A stretch of DNA of 64,000 bases from Pseudoalteromonas rubra (GCF_005887115.1 NZ_PNCJ01000034.1:1-64000); one strand, 5' to 3'; numbered from the stretch's first letter, positions 43,328 through 52,743 are shown. Notes: generated from the letters alone by a model not told the origin. Numbers and translations are program-made.

Positions 43328-44922
43328 TAGCCATTCGTGTAGACACGCGCTGTGGCCTGGGTCACTTTATGCGTATGAAGTGGCTGGCTAAAGCGTTGCT
43401 CGAGCAGCAACAACGGGTGATGATGCTGGTGGATGCGGATACCGTGCCAGCGCGTTTTTATGGCGATCTGGACATCGAGTTAGTCGAAGTGCCGCAACAA
43501 CCAGATACCGTCAGTGATGCCCGCTTTGCCCTGGATGCCCTTGCACAGCGAGGAGAAACCGCCAGCCGCTGGGTGGTCGATGGTTATGGTTTTGACGTGC
43601 CATGGGAACAACTAATTCGGCAAACCGGGGCGCCCTTGTTGGCCATGGATGATTTAGCCCGGACGCATGTGGCCGACCTGGTGGTAGATGCCAAATGGCA
43701 GGGGGCACAAACTGCTGTACGTTACGATGGCAAACTTGCTCAGCACAGCCAAACCTTATTGGGCCCCGATTATTGTATTCTGGCACCCGAGTACAGCCAA
43801 CCAATAGCTGACGTGCGCGATGGCGGGCTGTTATTTTCACTGGGCGGAGGCGGAGACTGGCATGTGCCTGCGCAATGGGTTTCCCGCCTGCTTGATTCGC
43901 CGCCCGCCGGACTGGAAAGTACGCCGATACAGGTGGTGATAGGGCCCAAAGCCACGAACACCGAGCTGCTATATACACTGGCTGCGCAACACAGCCGCTT
44001 AGTTTTGATTGAACAGGCAACCAGTTTGGTTAGCCTCTATCAGCGCTGTGGCTTTTTTGTCGGCGCGCTGGGCACATCTTTGTACGAACTGGCCGCGACA
44101 CACACGCCAGCGCTGAGCTTTAGCCTGGCATCCAACCAGGATAATGCATTGGCCGATCTGGAAGCGCTGGGGCATTACCTACATATTCCCGACTTGCTGG
44201 CGCAAGATACGCACAAAGTGACCGAGCTAATTACAACTTTGTACAATGAGCGCAAACGTGTGCAACAACTTTGTACACAAGCGGCGATTAAGGTGGACGG
44301 GCTAGGCGCGCAGCGTATTGCCGCTGCATTGTTAAATGGAACCGGTGCAGGGTTGAGCGCACTCAGCGACGTCAATGAACAGCCACCCATCGGCTGGACA
44401 CTGGCGGGTAACTTGCGATTGCTGCCGGTGACAGATATGCATATCAACCGTTATCTCAGTGCCCGTAACCGCAGTGATAACGCCTGGCGTATGACCATTA
44501 CCGAGCGAATTAATGAAGTAGATCATTATCGCTGGTGGTTCCGGCAAACACGCGACTCATTTGTGCTGTTGCAGGACGATGAACCGCTACTCTATGTCTG
44601 GCACCAATGTACCACAATAGATGGACAGGCCTATCTGTTTGGTGGTTGGTTTGCAGCCAGTGACGCGGTTAACTTTGTCCATGCTCAGCTCATTTTGCAG
44701 TGGCAGCTGACACTCACCGCTGAGGCTTTCCCTGATGCCGTCTGGGTGGCGGTGATCAACAAACAAAATCGATTTGTGAACCTGCTCAATGAGCGGGCGG
44801 GCTTTGTGGCCCTGGCAGAAGGTGAGCCCGGTTATAAAGCTGTGCAGCAGCTCTTTCCTGGTGCCAGCCACCAGGACTTTAACTTTGTCGCCAAATACCC
44901 AATGAGGACAGACTGTGAGTAA
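43324..44922 (+). CDS. PseG-like UDP-sugar hydrolase fused to a PseH-like GNAT acyltransferase
   Basis: The 532-residue fusion begins with a GT-B-type PseG domain (1-345): IRVDTRCGLGHFMRMKWLAKAL, LLAMDDLARTHVADLVVDA, LLFSLGGGGDW, and GTSLYELAATHTPALSFSLASNQDN. PseG removes UDP from the pathway intermediate. The C-terminal part (about 360-532) is a GNAT domain, with VAVINKQNRFVNLLNERAGFV as the acyl-donor segment, matching PseH, which acylates the 4-amino group. In Campylobacter and Helicobacter these are separate enzymes. The neighbouring ACP suggests an acyl-ACP donor. Confidence 0.82.
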   Translation: MIAIRVDTRCGLGHFMRMKWLAKALLEQQQRVMMLVDADTVPARFYGDLDIELVEVPQQPDTVSDARFALDALAQRGETASRWVVDGYGFDVPWEQLIRQTGAPLLAMDDLARTHVADLVVDAKWQGAQTAVRYDGKLAQHSQTLLGPDYCILAPEYSQPIADVRDGGLLFSLGGGGDWHVPAQWVSRLLDSPPAGLESTPIQVVIGPKATNTELLYTLAAQHSRLVLIEQATSLVSLYQRCGFFVGALGTSLYELAATHTPALSFSLASNQDNALADLEALGHYLHIPDLLAQDTHKVTELITTLYNERKRVQQLCTQAAIKVDGLGAQRIAAALLNGTGAGLSALSDVNEQPPIGWTLAGNLRLLPVTDMHINRYLSARNRSDNAWRMTITERINEVDHYRWWFRQTRDSFVLLQDDEPLLYVWHQCTTIDGQAYLFGGWFAASDAVNFVHAQLILQWQLTLTAEAFPDAVWVAVINKQNRFVNLLNERAGFVALAEGEPGYKAVQQLFPGASHQDFNFVAKYPMRTDCE

Positions 44923-46432
44923 TATCTATCAAATTTTTGCGCAGCATGTGCAGTCTCAGCCAGATAAGGTCGCTTTGGTGTTTGAGCAACACACAGTGAG
45001 TTATCAGGCGCTGAATACCAAAGTATTGAAGCTGTGTACCCATTTTTACCGCTTAGGGTTACAGCCTGGTCAGCGGGTAGCCTTATTTGCGCCGAACGGC
45101 CTGGAATACCCGATTGTGATGCTTGCAGCGGCACGCCTCGGCCTTGCCATTGTGCCGCTACCCATCAGCCTGAAGGGCGATGCGCTGTCGGTGGCGTTAA
45201 AGAAAACCCCCGTTGCAGCGGTAATAGCCTGGCCTTCTATCGGGCGAACGCTGTTGGCAGATGCAGTCATAGAGCCAGCTAACCTGCTCAGCCTCTCACA
45301 ACCTGTGGCTGATGAGCCGTGCTGGCAGGATATTATGTCAGAGGAGTTGCCCGCACAGGCGATAAATATCCCTGAGCCACAGGTGGATATTAACGCGCCT
45401 TTTATACTCACTATGACATCCGGTTCAACCGGTCAGCCTAAACCCATCGTGCTGAGCCAGCAATGTAAAATCAGTCGTGCGTTTGACGCCACTATTCGCT
45501 ATTACGGATTAACTTCGGATGAGGTCGTGCTGGTTGCTACACCGCTTTATCATTCGCTGGCCCAGCGCGGAGTGTTGATGCCGCTGATGCTGGGGGCAAC
45601 CAGTGTGATCCTGCCCAAATTTACTTTGCCCAAATGGCTGGAAGCCATCAAAACGCATCAAGTCAGTTTTTTATTTGCCGTATCAGCTCAATTAGAAAGC
45701 TTGCTCAGCAGTGACGAAGAAATGGACCTGAGCTCGCTGCGCTGTGTGGTGTCGTCGTCTGCAGTGCTCGCCGGAGAATCTAAACAGGCGTTGCTAAAAA
45801 AGCTACCTTGTCGCTTGCATGAATGTTATGGCGCCTCTGAAGTGGGCGTAGTTAGTGATTTTTGTGTCAGCGAACGACGCGATAAAAATGGTGCTGTCGG
45901 CGCGGCTTTGCCTTTTGTTCAGGTTAAAATCTTGGATAAAGAAAGGCGTACTTTGGATGTCGGTGAAGTGGGTGAGATTGCCTGTCAGACGACAACCGGG
46001 TTCAGTGGCTATTTGAAAATGCTGCAGCAGACGCAAGATGCTTATGACTCTGAAGGGTATTTTCTTACGGGCGACTTGGGATATCTGGATGAAGACGGCT
46101 TTTTGTATTACGTCGGACGTAAAAAAGAGGTGATCTCCAGCGGGGGCATCAATATCTTTCCCCAGGATATTGAGGCTGTCATTAAGAAGCACCCCAAAGT
46201 CATTGATTGTGTTGCTTTTGGTTGCGCAGACAGGCAGCTGGGCGAATATATCAAAGTGGTTTATGAGCAGCTGGGAGATTTGGATATTAGCCGCGAGCTG
46301 CGGTTGCTGTGTTTGGCAGAGCTGACGGACTACCAGCAACCACGTGTGCTTGAGTGCCTCAGTGCACTTCCCAGAAACCCAATGGGCAAAGTGCTGCGAA
46401 ACGACGTAAAAATGCGTTACTCAGATGCGTGA
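44915..46432 (+). CDS. AMP-dependent acyl-CoA/acyl-ACP ligase
   Basis: This 505-residue adenylating enzyme has the P-loop MTSGSTGQPKP near 163, LYHSLAQRG, ECYGASEVGVVSDF, YFLTGDLGYLDEDGFLYYVGRKKEVI, and C-terminal NPMGKVLRNDVK with the catalytic Lys. It activates a carboxylic acid as AMP ester and transfers it to a thiol, probably the ACP two genes upstream. The GTG start overlaps the fusion gene and follows AGGA. It is the last gene of the pseI operon; its end is 8 bp from the convergent oxidoreductase. Confidence 0.85.
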   Translation: MSNIYQIFAQHVQSQPDKVALVFEQHTVSYQALNTKVLKLCTHFYRLGLQPGQRVALFAPNGLEYPIVMLAAARLGLAIVPLPISLKGDALSVALKKTPVAAVIAWPSIGRTLLADAVIEPANLLSLSQPVADEPCWQDIMSEELPAQAINIPEPQVDINAPFILTMTSGSTGQPKPIVLSQQCKISRAFDATIRYYGLTSDEVVLVATPLYHSLAQRGVLMPLMLGATSVILPKFTLPKWLEAIKTHQVSFLFAVSAQLESLLSSDEEMDLSSLRCVVSSSAVLAGESKQALLKKLPCRLHECYGASEVGVVSDFCVSERRDKNGAVGAALPFVQVKILDKERRTLDVGEVGEIACQTTTGFSGYLKMLQQTQDAYDSEGYFLTGDLGYLDEDGFLYYVGRKKEVISSGGINIFPQDIEAVIKKHPKVIDCVAFGCADRQLGEYIKVVYEQLGDLDISRELRLLCLAELTDYQQPRVLECLSALPRNPMGKVLRNDVKMRYSDA

Positions 46433-46437
46433 AAGGA

Positions 46438-46459
46438 GTGTCAGGAAGAAACCTGACAC
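46438..46459. other. hairpin at the convergent ends of the AMP-ligase and oxidoreductase genes
   Basis: GTGTCAGG (46438-46445) pairs with CCTGACAC (46452-46459) around AAGAAA. Neither side has a T-run. It may act as a weak bidirectional terminator in the 8-bp gap. Confidence 0.35.
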
Positions 46460-47577
46460 CACCCGTGTTGTTCACTAGAAGTGACCGCCGCTTCAAACAA
46501 CGCGAGCCCTGCCTGAGCCTGAGCAAAGCCAAATACATATTCATTTTTGGGCGCGATACCTGCCTGATAGGCCGTCAGACCCTGATGAATATCTGTGTAC
46601 AAGTTCGCAAACGCTTCGACAAATCCGGTTGGGTGTCCTGGCTTCATACGGTTGTAACGAAACTGGTGGGCGTACTGGCACTGACCTGCGCGGTCCAGTA
46701 TCTCCCTTCTGCCGTCACTAAATTGCAGTTGTAGCTCGTCAGGGTTGAGCTGTACCCAGGTAGCACTGCCGGCCGTACCATATACTCTGATTTGCAAGCC
46801 ATTACGATGACCGATGGCGGTTTTTGACATCCACATGCTGCCGTTTATCCCGTCAGGGTATTTAAGCAGCATTTGCACATCGTCAATCAATCCCGGATAG
46901 TCAGAGTGATTAGCAAACTGGGCGCAGGTCTCTGTTGGCTCCCGCTCTAGTAAATAACTCGACAAGTGATGTAAATGCACGCCCAAATCAAGGCAGATAG
47001 TCGGCACCTGGTAATCCTGCAGTCGCCACGCCTGCGGCTTAGCAGGTTTACCGGCAATATCCGGCGGACGTTTAAAGCCTTCCTGCGGCATTTCCAGATG
47101 AATTTTTTGGATCTGGCCTAGCTTACCCTGAGTAATAATGTGTTTGAGTTCACGGACCATAGCATAGCCACTGTAGTTGTAAGTCACCGCCAGGAAGTGT
47201 GTCGCCGGGTCATACACTTTGGCCAAGGCTTGTGTCTCAGCGGTTCCACAGACCAAAGACTTTTCGCAAATGATCGGAATATTTTCATTCAGTAGTGCTG
47301 TCAGTACATCTAAGTGATGAGGGGTAGGGGTGAGAACCACCACCGCGTCTATCTGGTCTTTTTCCTGTTCGATAAGCGTGTGCCAGTCACTGTAGGTGCG
47401 CTCAGAGGCGATACCCCATTGTTGTGCGGTCGCTGTATTGGTATCCCGATCACGACTGAAGGCACCAGCCACCACTTTGAAACGATTATCCAGTTGTGCA
47501 GCACTAAAGTGCACGTAGCCGACGGCCGAATTCACGCCTCCGCCGATAAAAGCAAGGTGTAAGGGCTTGGTTGTCAT
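46441..47577 (-). CDS. Gfo/Idh/MocA-family oxidoreductase
   Basis: The start at ATG 47577 (MTTKPLHLAFIGGGVNS) gives 378 residues. The N-terminal Rossmann domain (IGGG.N) is followed by VVVLTPTPHHLDVLTALLNENIPIICEKSL, which holds the EK(S/P) motif of the family. The C-terminal beta-sheet domain contains CLDLGVHLHHLSSYLL. It oxidises or reduces a sugar using NAD(P). It follows pseC by 5 nt in the pseBC operon, so it may alter the pseudaminic acid branch. Confidence 0.84.
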   Translation of the reverse strand: MTTKPLHLAFIGGGVNSAVGYVHFSAAQLDNRFKVVAGAFSRDRDTNTATAQQWGIASERTYSDWHTLIEQEKDQIDAVVVLTPTPHHLDVLTALLNENIPIICEKSLVCGTAETQALAKVYDPATHFLAVTYNYSGYAMVRELKHIITQGKLGQIQKIHLEMPQEGFKRPPDIAGKPAKPQAWRLQDYQVPTICLDLGVHLHHLSSYLLEREPTETCAQFANHSDYPGLIDDVQMLLKYPDGINGSMWMSKTAIGHRNGLQIRVYGTAGSATWVQLNPDELQLQFSDGRREILDRAGQCQYAHQFRYNRMKPGHPTGFVEAFANLYTDIHQGLTAYQAGIAPKNEYVFGFAQAQAGLALFEAAVTSSEQHGWCQVSS

Positions 47578-47582
47578 GGCTG

Positions 47583-48773
47583 CTACTCCTTCAGTGCAGA
47601 GTGAGTTTTTTGCCAAGCGCTGAGCAGCTGGCAAAGGGTATCGACGACATGTTGCTGTTGCGCTGTCGTTAAAGACGGAAACAGTGGCAAAGTAATCGCA
47701 CTGTGATAATAGGCTTCGCTAGATGGGCAATAGCCGGGCTCGAATCCTAATTGTTGATAATAAGGCTGCAAATAAATAGGAATATAGTGCACATGAGCAA
47801 ATACCCCTTGCGCTCGTAACTGAGTAACAAGATACTCATGCAATTGTTCAGTGCTATGTGCAACTCTCACTACATACAAATGATAAGCACTGTATTGGTT
47901 ATCGGATTGGCATAACGGAGTGACCCCTTCAACTTTTGCAAACAAGGCATCATAGTGTTGTGCAAGCTTGTTGCGAGTAGCAACAAACTGGTCAAGTTGT
48001 GCTAACTGACTCAGACCCAGCGCAGCATGCAGGTCCGTCATGCGATAGTTGAATCCCAGCGCTTGTTGCTGATAATACCAGGGGCCATGGCTTGGCTCAG
48101 TTAGTAAAGAGGGATCCGCCGTGATACCGTGGCTGCGTAGTGAGCGCATGCGTTGTGCAAGTTGCTCATTTTGCGTCACAGCCATCCCGCCTTCGGCCGA
48201 GGTAATAATTTTAACCGGGTGAAAGCTGAATACACAAATATCTGAATAGTCACAGTGGCCAACAGGCTTATCCTGATAGCGCCCGCCAATGGCATGGGAC
48301 GCATCTTCGATGATTTTAAAGCCATATTGGTTGGCGAGCTTTGCGATAGCTGCCATATCGCAAGACTGCCCAGCAAAGTGGACGGGGATAATTACATTGG
48401 GTAGTTTATCGATTGCCTGGGCGCGTTTCAGTTTGTCTTGCAGAGCACTGATACACACGTTACCTGTTGCGGCATCAATGTCTATAAAATCTACTGAAGC
48501 GCCACAATACAAGGCGCAATTTGATGAAGCCACGAAAGAATTTGGTACCGTCCAGACCAAACTATCCGCTGTGACATCCAGTGCCATACAGGCAATGTGC
48601 AAAGCAGATGTTGCGCTATTCACTGCCACAGCATGTGCTGCCTGACAGTATTGTGCGACGGCCTGTTCAAATTGCGGTACGACCGGACCCTGAGTCAGAA
48701 AATCAGACTGCAATACCGCTACAACAGCATCTATATCTTGTTGTGCGATACTCTGCTTGCCATACGGGATCAT
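47583..48773 (-). CDS. pseC: PseC, UDP-4-amino-4,6-dideoxy-altrose aminotransferase
   Basis: PseC transfers an amino group to the keto product of PseB. The 396-residue DegT-type enzyme has AHAVAVNSATSALHIACMAL, WTVPNSFVASSNCALYCG, IIEDASHAIGG, and VFSFHPVKIITSAEGGM with the PLP Lys. Length and MIPYGKQSI start match PseC. It lies 17 nt downstream of pseB. Confidence 0.92.
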   Translation of the reverse strand: MIPYGKQSIAQQDIDAVVAVLQSDFLTQGPVVPQFEQAVAQYCQAAHAVAVNSATSALHIACMALDVTADSLVWTVPNSFVASSNCALYCGASVDFIDIDAATGNVCISALQDKLKRAQAIDKLPNVIIPVHFAGQSCDMAAIAKLANQYGFKIIEDASHAIGGRYQDKPVGHCDYSDICVFSFHPVKIITSAEGGMAVTQNEQLAQRMRSLRSHGITADPSLLTEPSHGPWYYQQQALGFNYRMTDLHAALGLSQLAQLDQFVATRNKLAQHYDALFAKVEGVTPLCQSDNQYSAYHLYVVRVAHSTEQLHEYLVTQLRAQGVFAHVHYIPIYLQPYYQQLGFEPGYCPSSEAYYHSAITLPLFPSLTTAQQQHVVDTLCQLLSAWQKTHSALKE

Positions 48774-48790
48774 CTTATCCTCCGGGCAAC

Positions 48791-49792
48791 TTAAGCTAAT
48801 GCCTGAGCATTAAAGGCCCGAATCTGCTCCACAGACAGGTACTCGGGATTGCTCAGTGAGTTATATTCGAAGCCCGGCGCAACGGGATGACCTTTTTCTC
48901 CAAGTGCATTGACATCAAAGTCGTTGCTCCGGCTACTGAATTTTATGCCGGGCGCAATTACAAAATGGTCATCAAATTCAAAAGTGTCAAAACACAAATC
49001 TTCCGGGCACATCACTTCATGTAGCTTTTCGCCCGGGCGTATACCGATGATTTTGTGTGGCAATTGGGGGGCCATCGCAGTTGCTAAATCCGTAATGCGT
49101 ATTGATGGTATCTTGGGAACAAAAATTTCCCCGCCTAGCATACGTTCAAAATTTTTGAGTACGAAGTCGACGCCCTGCTGGAGGCTGATCCAGAAACGGG
49201 TCATATCGGCATGGGTAATAGGGATATGGTTGCAGCCTTCATCGATAAAACGTTGAAATACAGGGACAACCGAGCCTCGAGAGCATACAACGTTACCATA
49301 CCGCACGACAGAGAATAAGGTTTTATGGCCGCCTGCGATATTATTTGCTGCAACAAACAGTTTGTCGGAAGCCAGCTTGGTTGCACCGTAAAGGTTTATT
49401 GGGTTGGCGGCTTTATCTGTGGATAATGCAATGACCTTCTCGACGTTATTGTCCAGTGCTGCCTCGATCACGTTTTCGGCCCCATTGATATTGGTCTTGA
49501 TGCATTCCATGGGGTTATATTCAGCAGCCGGTACTTGTTTTAGTGCTGCGGCATGAATCACATAATCGACGCCTTGCATGGCACGGTAGAGGCGGCTTTT
49601 GTCCCGAACGTCACCGATAAAGTAACGCATACAGGGAGCGTTGAATACCTGTTGCATCTCAAACTGTTTAAGCTCATCACGAGAAAACACAATGATTTTC
49701 TTTGGCTTATAACGAGTCAATAGAGTGTTGACGTACTTTTTTCCGAAAGAGCCAGTTCCGCCTGTGATGAGAATAGTTTTGTTATCAAACAT
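48791..49792 (-). CDS. pseB: PseB, UDP-GlcNAc 4,6-dehydratase (inverting)
   Basis: PseB converts UDP-GlcNAc to the 4-keto-6-deoxy altro intermediate, the first step of pseudaminic acid synthesis. The 333-residue SDR has ILITGGTGSFGKKYVNTLL, IVFSRDELKQFEMQQVF, HAAALKQVPAAEYNPMECIKTN, and INLYGATKLASDKLF (YxxxK). These are hallmarks of the FlaA1/PseB group. It is the first gene of the pseB-pseC-oxidoreductase operon, divergent from flagellin 4. Confidence 0.94.
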   Translation of the reverse strand: MFDNKTILITGGTGSFGKKYVNTLLTRYKPKKIIVFSRDELKQFEMQQVFNAPCMRYFIGDVRDKSRLYRAMQGVDYVIHAAALKQVPAAEYNPMECIKTNINGAENVIEAALDNNVEKVIALSTDKAANPINLYGATKLASDKLFVAANNIAGGHKTLFSVVRYGNVVCSRGSVVPVFQRFIDEGCNHIPITHADMTRFWISLQQGVDFVLKNFERMLGGEIFVPKIPSIRITDLATAMAPQLPHKIIGIRPGEKLHEVMCPEDLCFDTFEFDDHFVIAPGIKFSSRSNDFDVNALGEKGHPVAPGFEYNSLSNPEYLSVEQIRAFNAQALA

Positions 49793-49964
49793 AAAGCCAA
49801 CCTAAAGGTGCATTGAATTCTTTACAGTATAGAAAAAGGTATGACTGCAAGAAAGTGCATAACTAAAGATAAAAAAGTGATTACTCAACACTTTATATCA
49901 GTTATTGAGTTTTTGCAGTAAATATACCTAGTGTAGTATTCAATTTCTCACAATAGATGACTTT

Positions 49965-49996
49965 TTGAACACAAAGGAGTAGACTGGTTATATATA
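49965..49996 (+). promoter_or_regulatory. possible sigma70 promoter of flagellin 4
   Basis: TTGAAC (49965-49970) and TATATA (49989-49994) are 18 bp apart, about 25 bp upstream of the start. No sigma28 or sigma54 match was found in this 224-bp interval. It is moderate evidence only. Confidence 0.35.
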
Positions 49997-50016
49997 ACAC
50001 CTGATGGGGAGGCGTT

Positions 50017-50802
50017 ATGCAGATCAAATCTCAAAGTAATAGTTTTTTTAATCAGGTTGACCAAACCAACAACAAGTTGAATCAACAACTTGCCAGCGGT
50101 AAAAAGGTCAACTCGGCAGCAGATGACGCGGCTGCACTGCAGATTATCAACCGTCTTGCATCGCAACAGGAAGGATATAACCAATCCATCCGAAATGCGT
50201 ATGACGGCATTTCATACTCACAAACGACAGAGTCAGCTTTGTCTGGAGTTAATGATGCTGTGTCGCGGATCCGCGAATTATCACTTCAGGCAGGAAGCGG
50301 CGCGCTAACGGACAGTGACAGGCAGGCTCTGCAAGAAGAGGTGACTCAATTGCAGTCACAGATAACGGACACGTTCCAGAATACGACCTTTGGTGGACAG
50401 GCGCTGTTTGATGGTAATCAAACCAGCTTCCAAGTTGGGCCCGACGCGAATACCACACAAGGTTTTACCGCATCGGACGGTAGCTTTGCAAACCCAATAC
50501 TAAGTGTTGATATTTCAACGCAGGCGGGTGCTCAAACTGCCATTGACGCGGCCGATCAGGTGTCGGAATCGCTGAATACGCAAAGAACGCAGCTAGGGGC
50601 GTTTGAAAATACTCTAAACAGCACCATACGTGGTCTGGGTACGCAACGAGACCGTATCGCGGAAAGTCAAAGCAGGATCCAAGATACCGACTATGCCAGT
50701 GCCGTAGCTGAACAAACGGCCAATGACATCTTATCTCAGGCCTCGATTGCATTGCGTGGCCAGGCTAATCAGTCGGCTTCGTCCGTGTTAGGCTTGCTGT
50801 AA
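50017..50802 (+). CDS. divergent flagellin (flagellin 4)
   Basis: This protein of 261 residues lacks the usual start and begins MQIKSQSNSFFNQVDQ. It retains the D1 signatures (SGKKVNSAADDAAALQIINRL, NAYDGISYSQTTESAL) and C-terminal QDTDYASAVAEQTANDILSQASIALRGQANQSASSVLGLL. The central domain is very short and contains LSVDISTQ. It is far from flagellins 1-3 in sequence and lies next to pseB and flrA. The RBS is GGGGAGG. It may be a minor or specialised filament protein. Confidence 0.88.
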   Translation: MQIKSQSNSFFNQVDQTNNKLNQQLASGKKVNSAADDAAALQIINRLASQQEGYNQSIRNAYDGISYSQTTESALSGVNDAVSRIRELSLQAGSGALTDSDRQALQEEVTQLQSQITDTFQNTTFGGQALFDGNQTSFQVGPDANTTQGFTASDGSFANPILSVDISTQAGAQTAIDAADQVSESLNTQRTQLGAFENTLNSTIRGLGTQRDRIAESQSRIQDTDYASAVAEQTANDILSQASIALRGQANQSASSVLGLL

Positions 50803-50828
50803 ATACATTTTGTTTTTACGAGTATTTG

Positions 50829-50862
50829 AAGAAAGCCAGCGCTGAACCGCTGGCTTTCTTAA
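50829..50862 (+). terminator. terminator after flagellin 4
   Basis: A 13-bp stem (50829-50841 with 50848-50860) around CTGAAC. From here to flrA (about 290 bp) no clear site was seen apart from AT-rich sequence. Confidence 0.75.
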
Positions 50863-51151
50863 TTAGAGATTCTCTAGAGGGTGATGGCCAAGTATGCTGC
50901 TATCAACCTTAGTCAAAGCGGCTTATATCTACAGTGAAAAAGTCATCCAGTGTGTTTGCACACACGTCCCCTTAAAAAGTACACACTTCTGATTTTTCTA
51001 CATTTTAATCCTTAAGTATTGATTTAGCGCATAGGCTGTGGCGTTTTTTTGGCGTTGATGTCAAAAACTTGCCACTTAGGTATTGCATCCCCATGTCACT
51101 GACTTACAATCAATACTATTGATATAAACAAAGAAGTTGGATCTTGCGGGC

Positions 51152-52594
51152 ATGATTACGATCCTCGATAACAATAATAACAGAGCATCTGGACTGGCAG
51201 CGGCATTGGGCTTTGTTGGTCAGCCAGCTCAGGTAGTTGCGGAGTCTGATTTTACTCCAGAGCTGTTAAGCAATCTGCAGGAGCCTGTGGTCATCTTGGG
51301 GGCTTTGTCGCAATTAGAGCATGAGGCGTTTATTAAGTCTTTGCCCGCCGTCCCATTCCTGTTGATTGGGGAAACGTTAAGACCGCTACTAGCTCTGGCC
51401 AACGTCATAGGCCTCATTACTGAGCCTTTTGGTCAGGAAGTGACAATGCAATTGTTACACGACTGCCAGCAATACCTGCGCATGCTACCCGGGAAATCGA
51501 CTCAGCTAAACGATGCCAAATCGTTTGATGGTCTGGTCGGGGATACTAAAGCTGTTAAAGAAGTGCGCTTTTTGATCTCTCAGGTTGCAAAGACAGACGC
51601 TAACGTTCTGATCCTTGGCGAGTCAGGAACCGGCAAAGAAGTCGTTGCGCGCAATGTACACTTGCTCTCTAACCGAAATAATGGTCCGTTTGTTCCGGTC
51701 AATTGTGGTGCTATTCCCGGTGAGTTGCTTGAGAGTGAGCTCTTCGGACATGAGAAAGGGGCCTTTACCGGGGCAATTTCTGCGCGTAAAGGCCGCTTTG
51801 AGCTGGCACAAGGCGGCACACTCTTTCTTGATGAAATTGGTGATATGCCCCTGCAAATGCAGGTTAAGCTGTTGCGTGTTTTGCAGGAGCGTAGCTATGA
51901 GCGCGTGGGTGGGACCAAGCCAATTCAGGCTGATGTCCGTGTGATCGCAGCGACACACCGCAACCTGGAAATCATGATAGAAGAGGGCAAATTCCGTGAG
52001 GATTTGTTCTATCGCCTAAATGTGTTCCCCATCGAGAACCCGTCACTGCGAGAGCGCGCTGACGACATTCCATTATTGTTAAAAGAGCTGCTACGCCGCG
52101 TAAGTGAGCAGGGTGGTAGTTCGGTCAAATTTACCGATCGCGCAATTGAAAGTCTCAAGGCACATGGCTGGCCAGGCAACATTCGCGAGCTGGCTAATCT
52201 GGTAGAACGGATGGCCATTATGTTCCCTGAAAAAGTAGTGGATGTGACAGATCTGCCTGGTAAGTACCGCTATATCGACGTCGAAGCCTATGAGCCAGAG
52301 TATCCTGAAGAACTACTCGAAAAAGATGTCTTCAACGAGTTGTTCAGTGACGGATTCAGCGATTTTGAAGATGAAGACGAAACACTCGAACAGGGCAGTG
52401 CAGAAACAGGCCTGGGATTATTACCAGATGAAGGGATAGAGCTTAAAGAATACCTGGCTGAGATGGAAATTAGCCTTATCACCCAGGCACTTGAGCGCTA
52501 TGATTATGTGGTCGCCAGAGCTGCAGAGATATTGGGCGTACGCCGCACAACGCTGGTCGAAAAAATGAAAAAATACAACCTGAATCGCGACTAG
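51152..52594 (+). CDS. flrA: FlrA, sigma54-dependent master regulator of flagellar synthesis
   Basis: FlrA (FleQ) activates the first RpoN-dependent flagellar genes, here probably fliE and flrB. The start is taken at ATG 51152; an in-frame TTG at 51137 is less likely. The 480 residues comprise an N-terminal FleQ-type domain without phosphoacceptor and an AAA+ domain. The AAA+ domain has Walker A GESGTGKE at about 156, GAFTGA at about 203 and LDEIGDMPLQMQVKLLRVLQE; an acidic linker and C-terminal Fis-type HTH (AAEILGVRRTTLVEKMKKY) follow. It is transcribed alone between two terminators. Confidence 0.95.
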   Translation: MITILDNNNNRASGLAAALGFVGQPAQVVAESDFTPELLSNLQEPVVILGALSQLEHEAFIKSLPAVPFLLIGETLRPLLALANVIGLITEPFGQEVTMQLLHDCQQYLRMLPGKSTQLNDAKSFDGLVGDTKAVKEVRFLISQVAKTDANVLILGESGTGKEVVARNVHLLSNRNNGPFVPVNCGAIPGELLESELFGHEKGAFTGAISARKGRFELAQGGTLFLDEIGDMPLQMQVKLLRVLQERSYERVGGTKPIQADVRVIAATHRNLEIMIEEGKFREDLFYRLNVFPIENPSLRERADDIPLLLKELLRRVSEQGGSSVKFTDRAIESLKAHGWPGNIRELANLVERMAIMFPEKVVDVTDLPGKYRYIDVEAYEPEYPEELLEKDVFNELFSDGFSDFEDEDETLEQGSAETGLGLLPDEGIELKEYLAEMEISLITQALERYDYVVARAAEILGVRRTTLVEKMKKYNLNRD

Positions 52595-52613
52595 CTCTAA
52601 TCGTATAACACTG

Positions 52614-52642
52614 AAAAACGGCGCATAAATGCGCCGTTTTTT
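52614..52642. terminator. bidirectional terminator between flrA and tag
   Basis: AAAACGGCGCA pairs with TGCGCCGTTTT (about 52615-52640) and is flanked by A and T runs on either side. It can serve both flrA and the convergent tag gene. Confidence 0.88.
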
Positions 52643-52743
52643 ATGTCCAGAAAAGGGAACCAGTCTTTCTGCAATGGTGGCTTTGGCGGAAAATAAAAGT
52701 CACCTGGCTTATGACGTCTCTAATTAAGGCGTATTGATGTACT

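Noticed and set aside
43511..44020. 169-codon reverse frame opposite the PseG-H fusion
   Set aside because: Antisense shadow in a GC-richer gene; composition is not protein-like.
49800..49900. sigma54-like sequence on the reverse strand before pseB
   Set aside because: GC spacing is one base short and the GG is missing.
51137..51151. TTG start for FlrA
   Set aside because: No spaced RBS for the TTG; the ATG 15 nt later is a normal start for the family.
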